From assembly GCA_031401675.1 (NCBI GenBank), contig JANNRR010000038.1, forward strand, positions 1 to 48,789: 48,789 nucleotides of DNA, read 5' to 3'. Position 1 is the first letter of the stretch; each line of letters starts with the position of its first letter. This DNA is from JANNRR01 sp031401675. GTDB lineage: Bacteria > Pseudomonadota > Alphaproteobacteria > Rhodobacterales > Rhodobacteraceae. This document shows positions 24,043-32,475 of this stretch, piece by piece. The notes beneath the pieces were generated by a model. The model made no database searches and was not told where the DNA came from. It was given only the letters and a program-made list of their open reading frames with translations. The position numbers and the translations under genes were made by a program.

Positions 24043-24194
24043 GGTGCATCTCCTCAGGCGGACTTTGATCGGTTGACGGCTCTTAGACCAAGATAGCGCG
24101 GGTGGTAAGCCGGGAAAGCGACCATTCGGCGGGGGGCAGCGGCTTGTGTTCTGGGGCTGCCCGCGCCAAGGTCGCGGCGGAAACAGGAGAACCG

Positions 24195-24977
24195 ATGGCG
24201 TCTGCATTGCCAAGGGTACCGACCCGCATCGCCTTTCGGGCGGGCAGCACCGATTTTGCTCAAGAGGCATTGGCGCGGCTGGTGGCCCGGCACGGCGATA
24301 CCGGGCTGGAGCAGGCCGAGGTGGTGGTGGCATTGGGCGGAGACGGCTTCATGCTGCAGACGCTGCATGCGACCGAGACAACCGATGTGCCGGTTTATGG
24401 GATGAACTGCGGCACGGTCGGGTTTCTGATGAACGAGTTCGGCGAGGCTGGGCTGCTGGAACGGCTGGCGGTGGCGGAGGCCGAGACCATCAATCCGCTG
24501 GCGATGCGGGCGATGGATGCCGCCGGGGCCGAGCATCAGGCGCTGGCGATCAACGAGGTGTCGTTGCTGCGGGCCGGACCGCAGGCGGCGAAGCTGCGGA
24601 TCAGCGTCAATGGCAAGGTGCGGCTGGAGGAGTTGATCTGCGACGGCGCGCTCTTGTGCACGCCAGCCGGATCGACCGCCTACAACTATTCGGCGCACGG
24701 GCCGATTCTGCCGATCGGGTCGGACGTGCTGGCGCTGACGGCGATGGCGGCGTTCCGGCCCCGGCGCTGGCGTGGGGCGCTGCTGCCAAAGACCGCCGTG
24801 GTGCGGTTCGAGGTGATCGAAGCCGACAAGCGCCCGGTGATGGCCGATGCCGACAGCCGGTCGGTGCGCGACGTGCTGTGGGTCGAGATCAGGTCGGAGC
24901 CGCGGGTATCGCACCGCATCCTGTTCGATCCCGGTCACGGGCTGGAAGAGCGGCTGACGCGCGAGCAATTCGTCTGA
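24195..24977 (+). CDS. nadK: NAD kinase
   Basis: 260 residues from ATG 24195, chosen because AGGAGA precedes it and the upstream extension is unlike the family. The GGDG motif (VVVALGGDGFML, about 47-58) and the NE/D motif (AINEVSL, about 118), together with the TPAGSTAYNYSAHGP loop near 157, identify the short-form alphaproteobacterial NAD kinase that phosphorylates NAD to NADP with ATP. It converges with the sigma-54 regulator gene 50 bp downstream. Confidence 0.96.
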   Translation: MASALPRVPTRIAFRAGSTDFAQEALARLVARHGDTGLEQAEVVVALGGDGFMLQTLHATETTDVPVYGMNCGTVGFLMNEFGEAGLLERLAVAEAETINPLAMRAMDAAGAEHQALAINEVSLLRAGPQAAKLRISVNGKVRLEELICDGALLCTPAGSTAYNYSAHGPILPIGSDVLALTAMAAFRPRRWRGALLPKTAVVRFEVIEADKRPVMADADSRSVRDVLWVEIRSEPRVSHRILFDPGHGLEERLTREQFV

Positions 24978-25027
24978 ACGGTGTCCGGTGAGCAGGTTTG
25001 CCGGTCCGAGCGTTTCGGCTTGATGCC

Positions 25028-26455
25028 TCAGGACCTTGCGGGCGGGACAGGCCGGGCCCAGGCTTCGCGCTTGCGGTAGAGCGTGGACGGCGAGACATCA
25101 AGTTCGCGCGCGGCTTTCGGCAGCGACCCGCCGTGACGGGCGATGGCGCGTTCGATCGCATACTGCTCGATCTGCGCCAGGGTCTGGCCGTCGAGGCTTT
25201 CCATCAGCCCCTGCGCCGCAGCAGGGCCGACCGGTCCGGGGCGCGGCAGGGCTTCGCTGGTGCGCAGATACTCGTCCGGCAGCATCGACCTTGTGACCAG
25301 CGGGCCATCATTCAGGACGACGACATTCCACAGGACATTCAACAGTTGCCGCACGTTCCCGGGCCAGGCGTGGCGCTGGAGCAGGGCGACAACATCGGGT
25401 TCAAAGCCGGTGAAGGTCCGGCCCTCTTCGGCCGCGAAGCGTTTCAGCGAGGTGGTGGCAATCTCCATGACGTCGGCACCGCGATCGCGCAGCGGCGGCA
25501 GGTGTATCGGCACGACATGCAGGCGGTAATACAGGTCCTCGCGGAACTGGCCGCGCCGCACCGCCTCCATCGGGTCGCGGTTGGTGGCGCAGAGGATGCG
25601 GACGTTGACCTTGCGCGGACGGGTGGCACCGACCGGCTGGATGGTGGAGGTTTGCAGGAACCGCAGCAGCTTGGTCTGCAGGTTCATGTCCATCTCGCAC
25701 ACTTCGTCCAGAAACAGGGTGCCGCCGTCGGCTGCCGCCGCCGCCCCGATCTTTTCCGAGATGGCACCGGTAAACGACCCCTTGAGGTGGCCGAACACTT
25801 CGGATTCCAGGAGGTCGGACGGGATAGCGCCGCAGTTCAGGGCGATGAAGGGGCCGTGGGCGCGGTTGGACAGGTCGTGGACGGCCTGGGCGCACAACTC
25901 CTTGCCGGTGCCGCTTTCGCCGGTGATGAAGACGGTGGCCATCGAACGGGCGACCGAGGTGATCTTGGCGTAGACCGCCTGCATGACCGGCGAGGTGCCG
26001 ATGAAGGCGCCAAGCGGCTGACCGGCGGCTTTCTGGGCAGTGCCGTTGCTGGCGGTGCCGTTGCTGGCGATGCCGTTGCTGGCGATGCCGTGCGCCAACA
26101 GGGCATTGTCGACGGCATTCAGGAATTTTTGTTCATCGAACGGCTTGACCAAGAACTCATGTGCGCCGATCCGCATCGCCTTGACCGCCTTGTTGATCGA
26201 GCCGTTGGCGGTGATCACGATCACGCAGGTCTGTGGCGACAGCGCCAGCATCTCGGTCATCAGATCAAGCCCGTCGCCGTCGGGCAGCATCAGGTCCAGA
26301 AGCACGACCGGCGGGCGCAGTTTGCGGAACGCGGCCAGGCCGGATTGCGCGGTATCCTCGACATGGACCAGATGGCCGGCGGATTTCAGGATGGTTTCAT
26401 AGACCATCTGCAGGGATGGCGTATCCTCGATCAGCAGGAGCGGCGTCGGCGTCAT
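25028..26455 (-). CDS. LuxO-like sigma-54-dependent response regulator
   Basis: 475 residues in three domains. Receiver (1-120): LLIEDTPSLQ with phospho-acceptor Asp in VVLLDLMLPDGDG (about 53) and a VKPFD Lys near 105. AAA+ (about 150-385): Walker A GESGTGKE, the sigma-54 contact loop GSFTGA, Walker B GGTLFLDEVCEM and the NVRILCATNRDP sensor. Fis-type HTH (about 430-475): LPKAARELDVSPSTLYRKRE. The AAA+ part closely resembles Vibrio LuxO. The start overlaps the kinase stop (ATGA), so the two are translationally coupled. The linker holds a pentapeptide repeat (see 26042-26091). Confidence 0.92.
   Translation of the reverse strand: MTPTPLLLIEDTPSLQMVYETILKSAGHLVHVEDTAQSGLAAFRKLRPPVVLLDLMLPDGDGLDLMTEMLALSPQTCVIVITANGSINKAVKAMRIGAHEFLVKPFDEQKFLNAVDNALLAHGIASNGIASNGTASNGTAQKAAGQPLGAFIGTSPVMQAVYAKITSVARSMATVFITGESGTGKELCAQAVHDLSNRAHGPFIALNCGAIPSDLLESEVFGHLKGSFTGAISEKIGAAAAADGGTLFLDEVCEMDMNLQTKLLRFLQTSTIQPVGATRPRKVNVRILCATNRDPMEAVRRGQFREDLYYRLHVVPIHLPPLRDRGADVMEIATTSLKRFAAEEGRTFTGFEPDVVALLQRHAWPGNVRQLLNVLWNVVVLNDGPLVTRSMLPDEYLRTSEALPRPGPVGPAAAQGLMESLDGQTLAQIEQYAIERAIARHGGSLPKAARELDVSPSTLYRKREAWARPVPPARS
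26042..26091 (-). repeat. 15-bp tandem repeat in the regulator linker
   Basis: Three near-identical 15-base units (core GCCGTTGCTGGCG) encode repeats of the pentapeptide IASNG/TASNG between the receiver and AAA+ domains. Such in-frame repeats can change in copy number by slippage, altering linker length without shifting frame. Confidence 0.75.
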
Positions 26456-27966
26456 GTCGTCTGCTGGCGAGCGGCCAGTTCGCTGGAGATGAAGTGGATC
26501 AGGCGGTCCAAATGATGCAGCGCCCCGGCCCCCAGCGTTTGCACCAGCGCCGGGTCATTCTGATGCGCCGCGTGATTGGTGCTTTCCGCCAGATGCTGCA
26601 GGGCCACGTCGCCGACAGCCCCGGCCAAGGCGATCAGGACATGCGTCTGACCGCGCACCATTGCAAGGTCGGGTTCAGCCAGTCCGGCGACCAGACCGCG
26701 TTCCACCTGACGCAGGTCGGTTTGCAGCCGGTTCAGCAACTCCAGTGCCGACACCGGCCCGGCAATGGCCATCAGACTGTCGAACCGCGACTGATCAAAG
26801 GAAGCCGCCGCGTTTGCCGCAGTCTCGTGCAGATCGGGCCCGCGACCAATCGCACGCTGGATCGCCCGGCCGAACGCGTCGATGGAAAGGACCGGTTTGG
26901 CCAGGATGCCAGTGGCCCCGGCCTGATAGATCGCTTCGCGGTTGGCGCGCAAAACATAGGCGGTGATGGCCAGCACCGGCATCCGCGCCTGATCGCCGCC
27001 CTTGGCCCGGATGGCCTGCAGAACCTCGAGCCCCGAAAGGCGTGGCATCTCGATATCCAGGAGCGCCAGATCGAAGCGTTCGCGGTCCAGCCAGTGCATC
27101 GCCTCCATTCCGTCCGAGGCAACTTCAAACTCGGCACCCAGCGACGCCAGCATATTGCCGATGACGGCCTGATTGGTCAGGCTGTCGTCGGCCAGAAGCA
27201 CGCGGATTTTCGACAGATCGGGTAATGCCGACATGTCAACCGCTGCCGGCTGCGCCGGCGTCCACGACGCTGCCGGCAGGGTTATGGTGATGGCGGCACC
27301 GGCACCGGGCGAATTGCAGACGTCGATCAACCCGCCAAGCCGGTCGATCATGTCCCGCGTGATGCGCATGCCAAGGCCAAGGCCGGGTTTGCCGCGCCCG
27401 TCCTGCCGGGTTCCGACCAGATAAAGCGTGCTGAGCGCCAGGTCGGAGTAGCCGGGCCCGTCATCTTCGACCCGAAAGCGCAAGGTACCGTCATGGGTCA
27501 GATCGACGGTAAACCGCACCTCGCCGCTGTCGGTGAACTTGACGGCATTCGACAGGATGTTGGACATCACCCGTTCCAGCGCGATCCGGTCGAGCGAAAG
27601 GATCTGCGGCACATCCGGGGCCACCGCAATGCGGAAGCCAAGGCCCTTTTCCTGCGCCCGTCCGGCCCAACGCACCTGCAGGTCATTCAAAAGCCGCGAC
27701 AGATGCACATTTCCGGAGGCGACGAACGCCGGCTCTCCTTGCAGCAGCGACAGTTCCTGCTCCAACAGCCGGGCCAGCACTTCGCCGGCCGCCCGCACAC
27801 GTTCCAGTTGCAATCGGGTGTTGCCGTCCAGACCGGACTGGTCGATCAGGCGCAGCCCGCCGATCACGTCGGAGACGGCGGCGCGAAGGTCGTGGCCCAG
27901 CAGGGAAACGCTGGCCGGGTCTACCTGTGCGGCAGCCGGGAAGGCGGCACCGCCTGCTGTATCCAT
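26452..27966 (-). CDS. Soluble hybrid histidine kinase with receiver and HPt domains
   Basis: About 504 residues from ATG 27966 (GTG 27969 gives better spacing to CAGGAG). After ~20 residues comes the H-box SLLGHDLRAAVSD (His near 26), then the HATPase domain with N-box SNILSNAVKF and G-boxes VEDDGPGYSD and GLGLGMRI. A receiver follows (about 265-385; LLADDS, phospho-Asp in LALLDIEMP, LAKP) and a C-terminal HPt-like domain with RGQTHVLIALAGAVGD. There is no signal peptide, membrane helix or PAS/GAF input domain. It probably relays phosphate to the coupled LuxO-like regulator. Confidence 0.88.
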   Translation of the reverse strand: MDTAGGAAFPAAAQVDPASVSLLGHDLRAAVSDVIGGLRLIDQSGLDGNTRLQLERVRAAGEVLARLLEQELSLLQGEPAFVASGNVHLSRLLNDLQVRWAGRAQEKGLGFRIAVAPDVPQILSLDRIALERVMSNILSNAVKFTDSGEVRFTVDLTHDGTLRFRVEDDGPGYSDLALSTLYLVGTRQDGRGKPGLGLGMRITRDMIDRLGGLIDVCNSPGAGAAITITLPAASWTPAQPAAVDMSALPDLSKIRVLLADDSLTNQAVIGNMLASLGAEFEVASDGMEAMHWLDRERFDLALLDIEMPRLSGLEVLQAIRAKGGDQARMPVLAITAYVLRANREAIYQAGATGILAKPVLSIDAFGRAIQRAIGRGPDLHETAANAAASFDQSRFDSLMAIAGPVSALELLNRLQTDLRQVERGLVAGLAEPDLAMVRGQTHVLIALAGAVGDVALQHLAESTNHAAHQNDPALVQTLGAGALHHLDRLIHFISSELAARQQTT

Positions 27967-28476
27967 CACTGCGCGACTCCTGTTCCACGCGCCACGAAAG
28001 GGGGGGCCCTGACAAAGGGGACGTCTTGCATAATGCAAAGAACCTAACCGGGTTTCCGCAAAATTCCAACATGCCAAAAGGGATAGGTTAGCGCACTTGC
28101 AAATTGGCAATACCCGGCACGGGGCGCATTGGTTGACAAGGGCGCGCGCGGGGGCACGGACGGGCCGGGCATCGCTGCTGCCCGCACGGGCGCGGGCCGC
28201 GGGTCCTGGGGCCCATTGACCGGTTGCATTGCCTGTGCGCCGGACAGGTGCGGCGTCGCAATTCAGGGAACCCGGTCAAGGCACCCGGCGCCGGCGGAGG
28301 GCCGCAACCACAGGTTTATCTGGAGCGATCGGGTCAGCGGACCGGACCGGCGGAGTCAGGGGTCGGGCGACCTGCTGGAAATGACGGTCTTGCGTGCCCG
28401 CCAGACGGCGGCAGAGAGACGCGCCGGTGGTTCCGGTGTGGCGGGCTGGAAGGGCAGGCAAGGCGCGTGGCGCGCC
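27967..28476. other. 510-bp intergenic region upstream of the kinase
   Basis: No gene is supported here; open frames crossing it are shadows. It holds the promoter of the kinase-regulator operon. Two dyads lie 60-145 bp upstream of the kinase start: TTGCAT-A-ATGCAA at 28026-28038 and TTGC-N6-GCAA at 28097-28110, both of the TTGC...GCAA type. A GGCGCG-TGG-CGCGCC hairpin (28462-28476) abuts the maeB stop and could end its transcript. Confidence 0.5.
28026..28038. promoter_or_regulatory. Candidate operator TTGCATAATGCAA
   Basis: A 6-bp inverted repeat (TTGCAT/ATGCAA) around a single A, about 60 bp before the kinase start, with a related TTGC-N6-GCAA dyad 60 bp further up. It suggests a dimeric repressor or activator site controlling the kinase-regulator operon. 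The binding protein is not known. Confidence 0.3.
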
Positions 28477-30768
28477 CTATCCGTATTTTGCCACCGGCAT
28501 TCCGGCCAGTGCTGCCATGTTCAGAAGGCCCCGCGCAGTGATCGAGGGGGTGGCGATGTGGGCGCGGTTGCCCATGCCCATCAGGATCGGCCCGACCTCC
28601 AGCCCGTTGCCGCGCATTTTCAGGATGTTGCGGACGCCGGACGCCGCATCGGTATTGGCAAAGACCAGCACGTTCGCCGGGCCTTCGAAGCGGGCGTTGG
28701 GAAAGATGCGGGCGCGCAGGTCCGGGTCGAGCGCCAGATCCAGCCCCATCTCGCCTTCGTAGGCGAAATCGGGCTCGCGCGCGTCAAGCTGCTGCAGTGC
28801 CGCCCGCATCCTTTGTGCGGAATCGGTGTCGAGGTTGCCAAAGGAGCTTTGCGAACAGAGCGCGATCTTGGGCTGAATGCCGAAGCGGCGGACGTGGCGG
28901 GCGGCTCCGAGGACCACTTGCGTGATCTGATCCGGGGACGGCACCGGATTGACCTGAGTATCGGCGATAAACAGCGGGCCCTCATCCTGAATCATCAGCG
29001 ACAGCGCACCGATCGGGTGCAGACCGCCGGTCGCCAGCACCTGGCGCACGTAGTTCAGATGCCAGAGATACTGCCCGAAGGTGCCGCAGATCAGGCTTTC
29101 AGCCTCGCCGCGATGCACCATGATGGCGGCGATGGCGGTGGTGTTGGTGCGCAGGACGGCGCGGGCGATATCGGGGGTCACGCCGCGCCGTTCCAGAAGG
29201 CTGTGATAGGTTTCCCAGTAGTCGCGGTAGCGCGGGTCGTTTTCCGGGTTCACCAGTTGAAAATCGACACCCGGGCGGATCGGCAGACCGGCGCGTTCGC
29301 AGCGCCGTTCGACCACTTCCGGCCGGCCGATCAGGATCGGGACGCAGACGTTTTCCTCGATCATCGCATTGGCGGCGCGCAGCACCCGTTCATCCTCGCC
29401 TTCGGCGAACACGATGCGGTGGCGGGCGGCGCGGGCCGCCTCGAACACCGGGCGCATGATCAGCGACGAGCGGAACACCGAAGCGTCGAGGTGCTGTTTG
29501 TAGGCGTCCAGATCGGCGATCGGGCGTTTTGCGACGCCGGTTGCCATGGCGGCCCTGGCGACGGCGCTGGCCACCACGCCCATCAGGCGGGGGTCGAACG
29601 GCTTCGGGATCAGGTAATCGGGCCCGAAGCTCATCTGTTCGCCCTGATAGGCTGCGGCGGCCTCGGCGCTGGTAGTGGCCCGGGCAAGGGCGGCGATGCC
29701 GTCAATGCAGGCCAGTTCCATCGCGTCGTTGATCTCGGTCGCGCCGACATCGAGGGCCCCGCGGAAGATGAACGGAAAGCACAGGACGTTGTTGACCTGA
29801 TTGGGATAGTCCGACCGGCCGGTGGCGATGATCGCATCAGGGGCGGCTTCGCGGGCGGCGGCCGGCTCGATCTCGGGGCTGGGATTGGCAAGCGCAAAGA
29901 TGATCGGTCTGGCGGCCATCTGCCGGATCATACCTTCGGTCAGCACGCCGGGGCCGGACAGGCCAAGGAACAGATCGGCATCTTCGATCACATCGGTCAG
30001 GCTGCGCTTGTCGGTAGCCTGGGCATAGGCGGCCTTTTGCGCCGTCATCTCGACGGTGCGACCCTGCCAGACCAGCCCGCCGAGGTCGCACAGCCAGATG
30101 TTTTCGCGCCGGGCCCCGAGTTTCAGCAGCATGTCGAGGCAGGCGATGCCGGCCGCGCCGCCGCCTGTCGACACGATCTTGATATCCTTGAACGATTTGC
30201 CGACCACGTGCAGGGCGTTGGTGGCGGCGGCACCGACCACGATGGCGGTGCCGTGCTGATCGTCATGAAACACCGGGATGTTCATCCGTTCCCGGCACAG
30301 CTTTTCGACGATGAAGCAATCGGGGGCCTTGATATCCTCCAGATTGATAGCGCCGAACGTCGGTTCCAGCGCGCAGACGATATCGGCCAGCCTGTGCGGG
30401 TCGGGCTCGTTCAGTTCGATGTCGAAACAGTCGATGTTGGCGAATTTCTTGAACAGGACCGCCTTGCCCTCCATCACCGGTTTGGAGGCAAGCGCGCCGA
30501 TATTGCCAAGACCAAGCACGGCGGTGCCGTTGCTGACGACGGCAACAAGATTGCCACGTGCGGTGTAGCGGCTGGCGGTGGCGGGATCGGCCTTGATTTC
30601 CAGGCAGGCCTCGGCCACGCCCGGACTGTAGGCACGGGCCAGATCAGAGCCATTGGCCAAGGGTTTGGTGGCACGGATCTCAAGCTTTCCGGGCTTGGGA
30701 AATTCATGATAATCCAGCGCGGCCTGACGCCCGCCGTCCTTTCTGCCGCCATCCTGCCGACTGTCCAT
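28477..30768 (-). CDS. maeB: NADP-dependent malic enzyme (MaeB type)
   Basis: About 763 residues, the MaeB length. The start at ATG 30768 (MDSRQDGG) lies six bases after an AGGGGG; ATG 30774 is the alternative. The N-terminal malic enzyme half contains RAYSPGVAEACLEI, FHDDQHGTAIVV and the NAD(P)-binding STGGGAAGIACLDML; the C-terminal half is a phosphotransacetylase-like domain (IVFAEGEDERVLRAA ... ALSLMIQDEGPLF). MaeB decarboxylates malate to pyruvate; the PTA-like part is allosteric and not known to be catalytic. It is divergent from the VOC-bicupin gene. Confidence 0.97.
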   Translation of the reverse strand: MDSRQDGGRKDGGRQAALDYHEFPKPGKLEIRATKPLANGSDLARAYSPGVAEACLEIKADPATASRYTARGNLVAVVSNGTAVLGLGNIGALASKPVMEGKAVLFKKFANIDCFDIELNEPDPHRLADIVCALEPTFGAINLEDIKAPDCFIVEKLCRERMNIPVFHDDQHGTAIVVGAAATNALHVVGKSFKDIKIVSTGGGAAGIACLDMLLKLGARRENIWLCDLGGLVWQGRTVEMTAQKAAYAQATDKRSLTDVIEDADLFLGLSGPGVLTEGMIRQMAARPIIFALANPSPEIEPAAAREAAPDAIIATGRSDYPNQVNNVLCFPFIFRGALDVGATEINDAMELACIDGIAALARATTSAEAAAAYQGEQMSFGPDYLIPKPFDPRLMGVVASAVARAAMATGVAKRPIADLDAYKQHLDASVFRSSLIMRPVFEAARAARHRIVFAEGEDERVLRAANAMIEENVCVPILIGRPEVVERRCERAGLPIRPGVDFQLVNPENDPRYRDYWETYHSLLERRGVTPDIARAVLRTNTTAIAAIMVHRGEAESLICGTFGQYLWHLNYVRQVLATGGLHPIGALSLMIQDEGPLFIADTQVNPVPSPDQITQVVLGAARHVRRFGIQPKIALCSQSSFGNLDTDSAQRMRAALQQLDAREPDFAYEGEMGLDLALDPDLRARIFPNARFEGPANVLVFANTDAASGVRNILKMRGNGLEVGPILMGMGNRAHIATPSITARGLLNMAALAGMPVAKYG

Positions 30769-30909
30769 CGCCATCCCCCTGTCGGATTGATTTAGCCTTA
30801 AACTAATTTTTCCCATGCACGAAGCCGCGGCTGCCGGTGCCGTTTCAGACGACACTTGCAAATCGTCGGACCGCCTTACACTAATCCCCTATCACCGGGG
30901 AGATGAAAG

Positions 30910-31998
30910 ATGCCTGAAATTCGTGCCGAGGTGCGGCTGCCGACCACGCAACTGCGCGACGATTTGCCGTTTTTCACCAAGGTGCTGCGGATGCGGCTGG
31001 ACAGCATCTATCCCGCCGACAACCCGGAAGTCGCAGTGTTTTCGGGCCACGGCCTGCGGGTGCGCTTGCAGCAGGGCGCGCAGGAAGCGTCGGGGACGCT
31101 GCGGATCCTGACCGACGATCCGCAGGGGTTCGCGGCAGGATCGCGGGTTCTGACCGCCCCGGGCGGGACACGGGTCGAGATCGACGCGTTGTACCCGCCG
31201 GTGATCCAGCCGCCGACGGCGCATGCGTTCGTTGTGCGCAGGCTGGCCGATCAGGCGCCGTGGGTGATCGGACGGGCGGGAATGCACTACCGCGATCTGA
31301 TCCCGAGCCGCCTGGGTGGGTCGATCATTGCCAGCCATATCCGAATTCCGGACGGCGGTCCGGTGCCGGACATGGTGCATTTCCACAAGGTCGGGTTCCA
31401 GCTGATCTTTTGCATCAAGGGCTGGGTCGAGGTGATCTATGAGGATCAGGGCGGGCCGATCCGGCTGACGGCGGGCGATTGCTTCATTCAGCCGCCGGAA
31501 ATCCGCCACCGGGTGTTGACGGCCAGTGACGGAATCGAGGTGATCGAGATCGGGGTGCCGGCCGAGCATGTGACCGAGATCGAGCACGACATGACGCTGC
31601 CGACGGCGAACCTGCGCCCGGAGCGGGAGTGGCAGGGCCAGCGCTTTGTGTACAACCAGGGCGCCGGGGGGGCATGGCAGCCGTTCCGGGTTCCCGGCTT
31701 TGTCGCCCGCGATACGACGATCAATCTCAACACCAAAGGTGTGGCCTCGGTGCTGGTTGTTCGAAAAGCACAAGGGGAGGCCGCTTGGGTGCGGCATCGG
31801 GGTGATATCCTGTTCAATTTTGTTATGCATGGGACCATGCGGCTGGAAGGTGAGGGCAAGGAGCCGTTCCTGCTTTCGGCAGGCGACGCCTTTGTGATCC
31901 CGCCGGGGCTGGCGACGCGCTACGCCGAGGCCAGCGACGGCATCGAATTACTGGAGGTGGCGCTGCCGGGCGCGTTCGCGACCGAGGTGGCCGGCTAG
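30910..31998 (+). CDS. VOC-like N-terminus fused to two cupin domains
   Basis: 362 residues. Residues 5-60 resemble a glyoxalase/VOC half-module (TTQLRDDLPFFTKVLRMRLD ... VAVFSGHGLRVRL). Cupin 1 spans about 130-220 (IASHIRIPDGGPVPDMVHFH, KGWVEVIYEDQGG, LTAGDCFIQPPEIRH) and cupin 2 about 270-355 (LVVRKAQGEAAWVRH, HGTMRLEGEG, LSAGDAFVIPPG). Histidines fit metal binding in cupin 1; cupin 2 has fewer. The substrate is unknown. It lies 87 bp upstream of cdd in the same direction and may be the first gene of the salvage transcript. Confidence 0.75.
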   Translation: MPEIRAEVRLPTTQLRDDLPFFTKVLRMRLDSIYPADNPEVAVFSGHGLRVRLQQGAQEASGTLRILTDDPQGFAAGSRVLTAPGGTRVEIDALYPPVIQPPTAHAFVVRRLADQAPWVIGRAGMHYRDLIPSRLGGSIIASHIRIPDGGPVPDMVHFHKVGFQLIFCIKGWVEVIYEDQGGPIRLTAGDCFIQPPEIRHRVLTASDGIEVIEIGVPAEHVTEIEHDMTLPTANLRPEREWQGQRFVYNQGAGGAWQPFRVPGFVARDTTINLNTKGVASVLVVRKAQGEAAWVRHRGDILFNFVMHGTMRLEGEGKEPFLLSAGDAFVIPPGLATRYAEASDGIELLEVALPGAFATEVAG

Positions 31999-32084
31999 GC
32001 TTGCATAACCCGCCTGCGCGCCGCACAGTTGTTCTGAAAACGGGGCATGCTGAAGAAGGGGCGTGCTGCATTAGGGAGGCAAGG

Positions 32085-32474
32085 ATGCTGCTTGAAACCG
32101 CCAGGGCTGTGCGTGAACAGGCCTATGCCCCCTATTCCGGCTTCAAGGTCGGCGCGGCGGTCCGGGCGGCCTCGGGGGCTGTGTATGCCGGCTGCAATGT
32201 CGAGAATGTCGCCTATCCCGAGGGCACCTGTGCCGAGGCCGGGGCGATTGCCGCGATGGTGGCCGCCGGCGACCGGGTGATTGCCGAAGTGCTGGTGATC
32301 GCTGACAGCCCGGAACCAGTGCCGCCCTGCGGCGGCTGCCGCCAGAAGATCGCCGAGTTCGCGGCGCAGGATGTTCGGGTGACGCTTTGCACCACCGACG
32401 GTCTGACCCGGACCATGACGGTGGCCGACCTGCTGCCCGGTGTGTTCACCGCCCGCCATATGGATCGCAGCTAG
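32085..32474 (+). CDS. cdd: Cytidine deaminase
   Basis: 129 residues from ATG 32085, preceded by GGGAGGCAAGG. The zinc site of the homotetrameric type is complete: CAE (in TCAEAGAIAAM, about 52-54) and PCGGCRQ (about 84-90). N-terminal YAPYSGFKVGAAV and the CNVENVAYPEG segment are typical. It deaminates cytidine and deoxycytidine to uridine and deoxyuridine. First gene of the salvage operon cdd-deoA-deoB-add-upp; deoA starts one base after its stop. Confidence 0.96.
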   Translation: MLLETARAVREQAYAPYSGFKVGAAVRAASGAVYAGCNVENVAYPEGTCAEAGAIAAMVAAGDRVIAEVLVIADSPEPVPPCGGCRQKIAEFAAQDVRVTLCTTDGLTRTMTVADLLPGVFTARHMDRS

Positions 32475-32475
32475 G

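Noticed and set aside
24043..24194. Glycine riboswitch upstream of glyA
   Set aside because: The 150-bp gap has only a simple 7-bp hairpin and no tandem aptamer pattern.
28080..28130. Sigma-54 promoter for the kinase operon
   Set aside because: TTGC-like elements occur, but no GG-N10-GC arrangement could be matched on the coding strand.
28129..30795. Long open frame antisense to maeB
   Set aside because: It is a high-GC shadow of maeB; the translation is Gly/His/Asp-rich with no family resemblance, while maeB matches its family over the full length.
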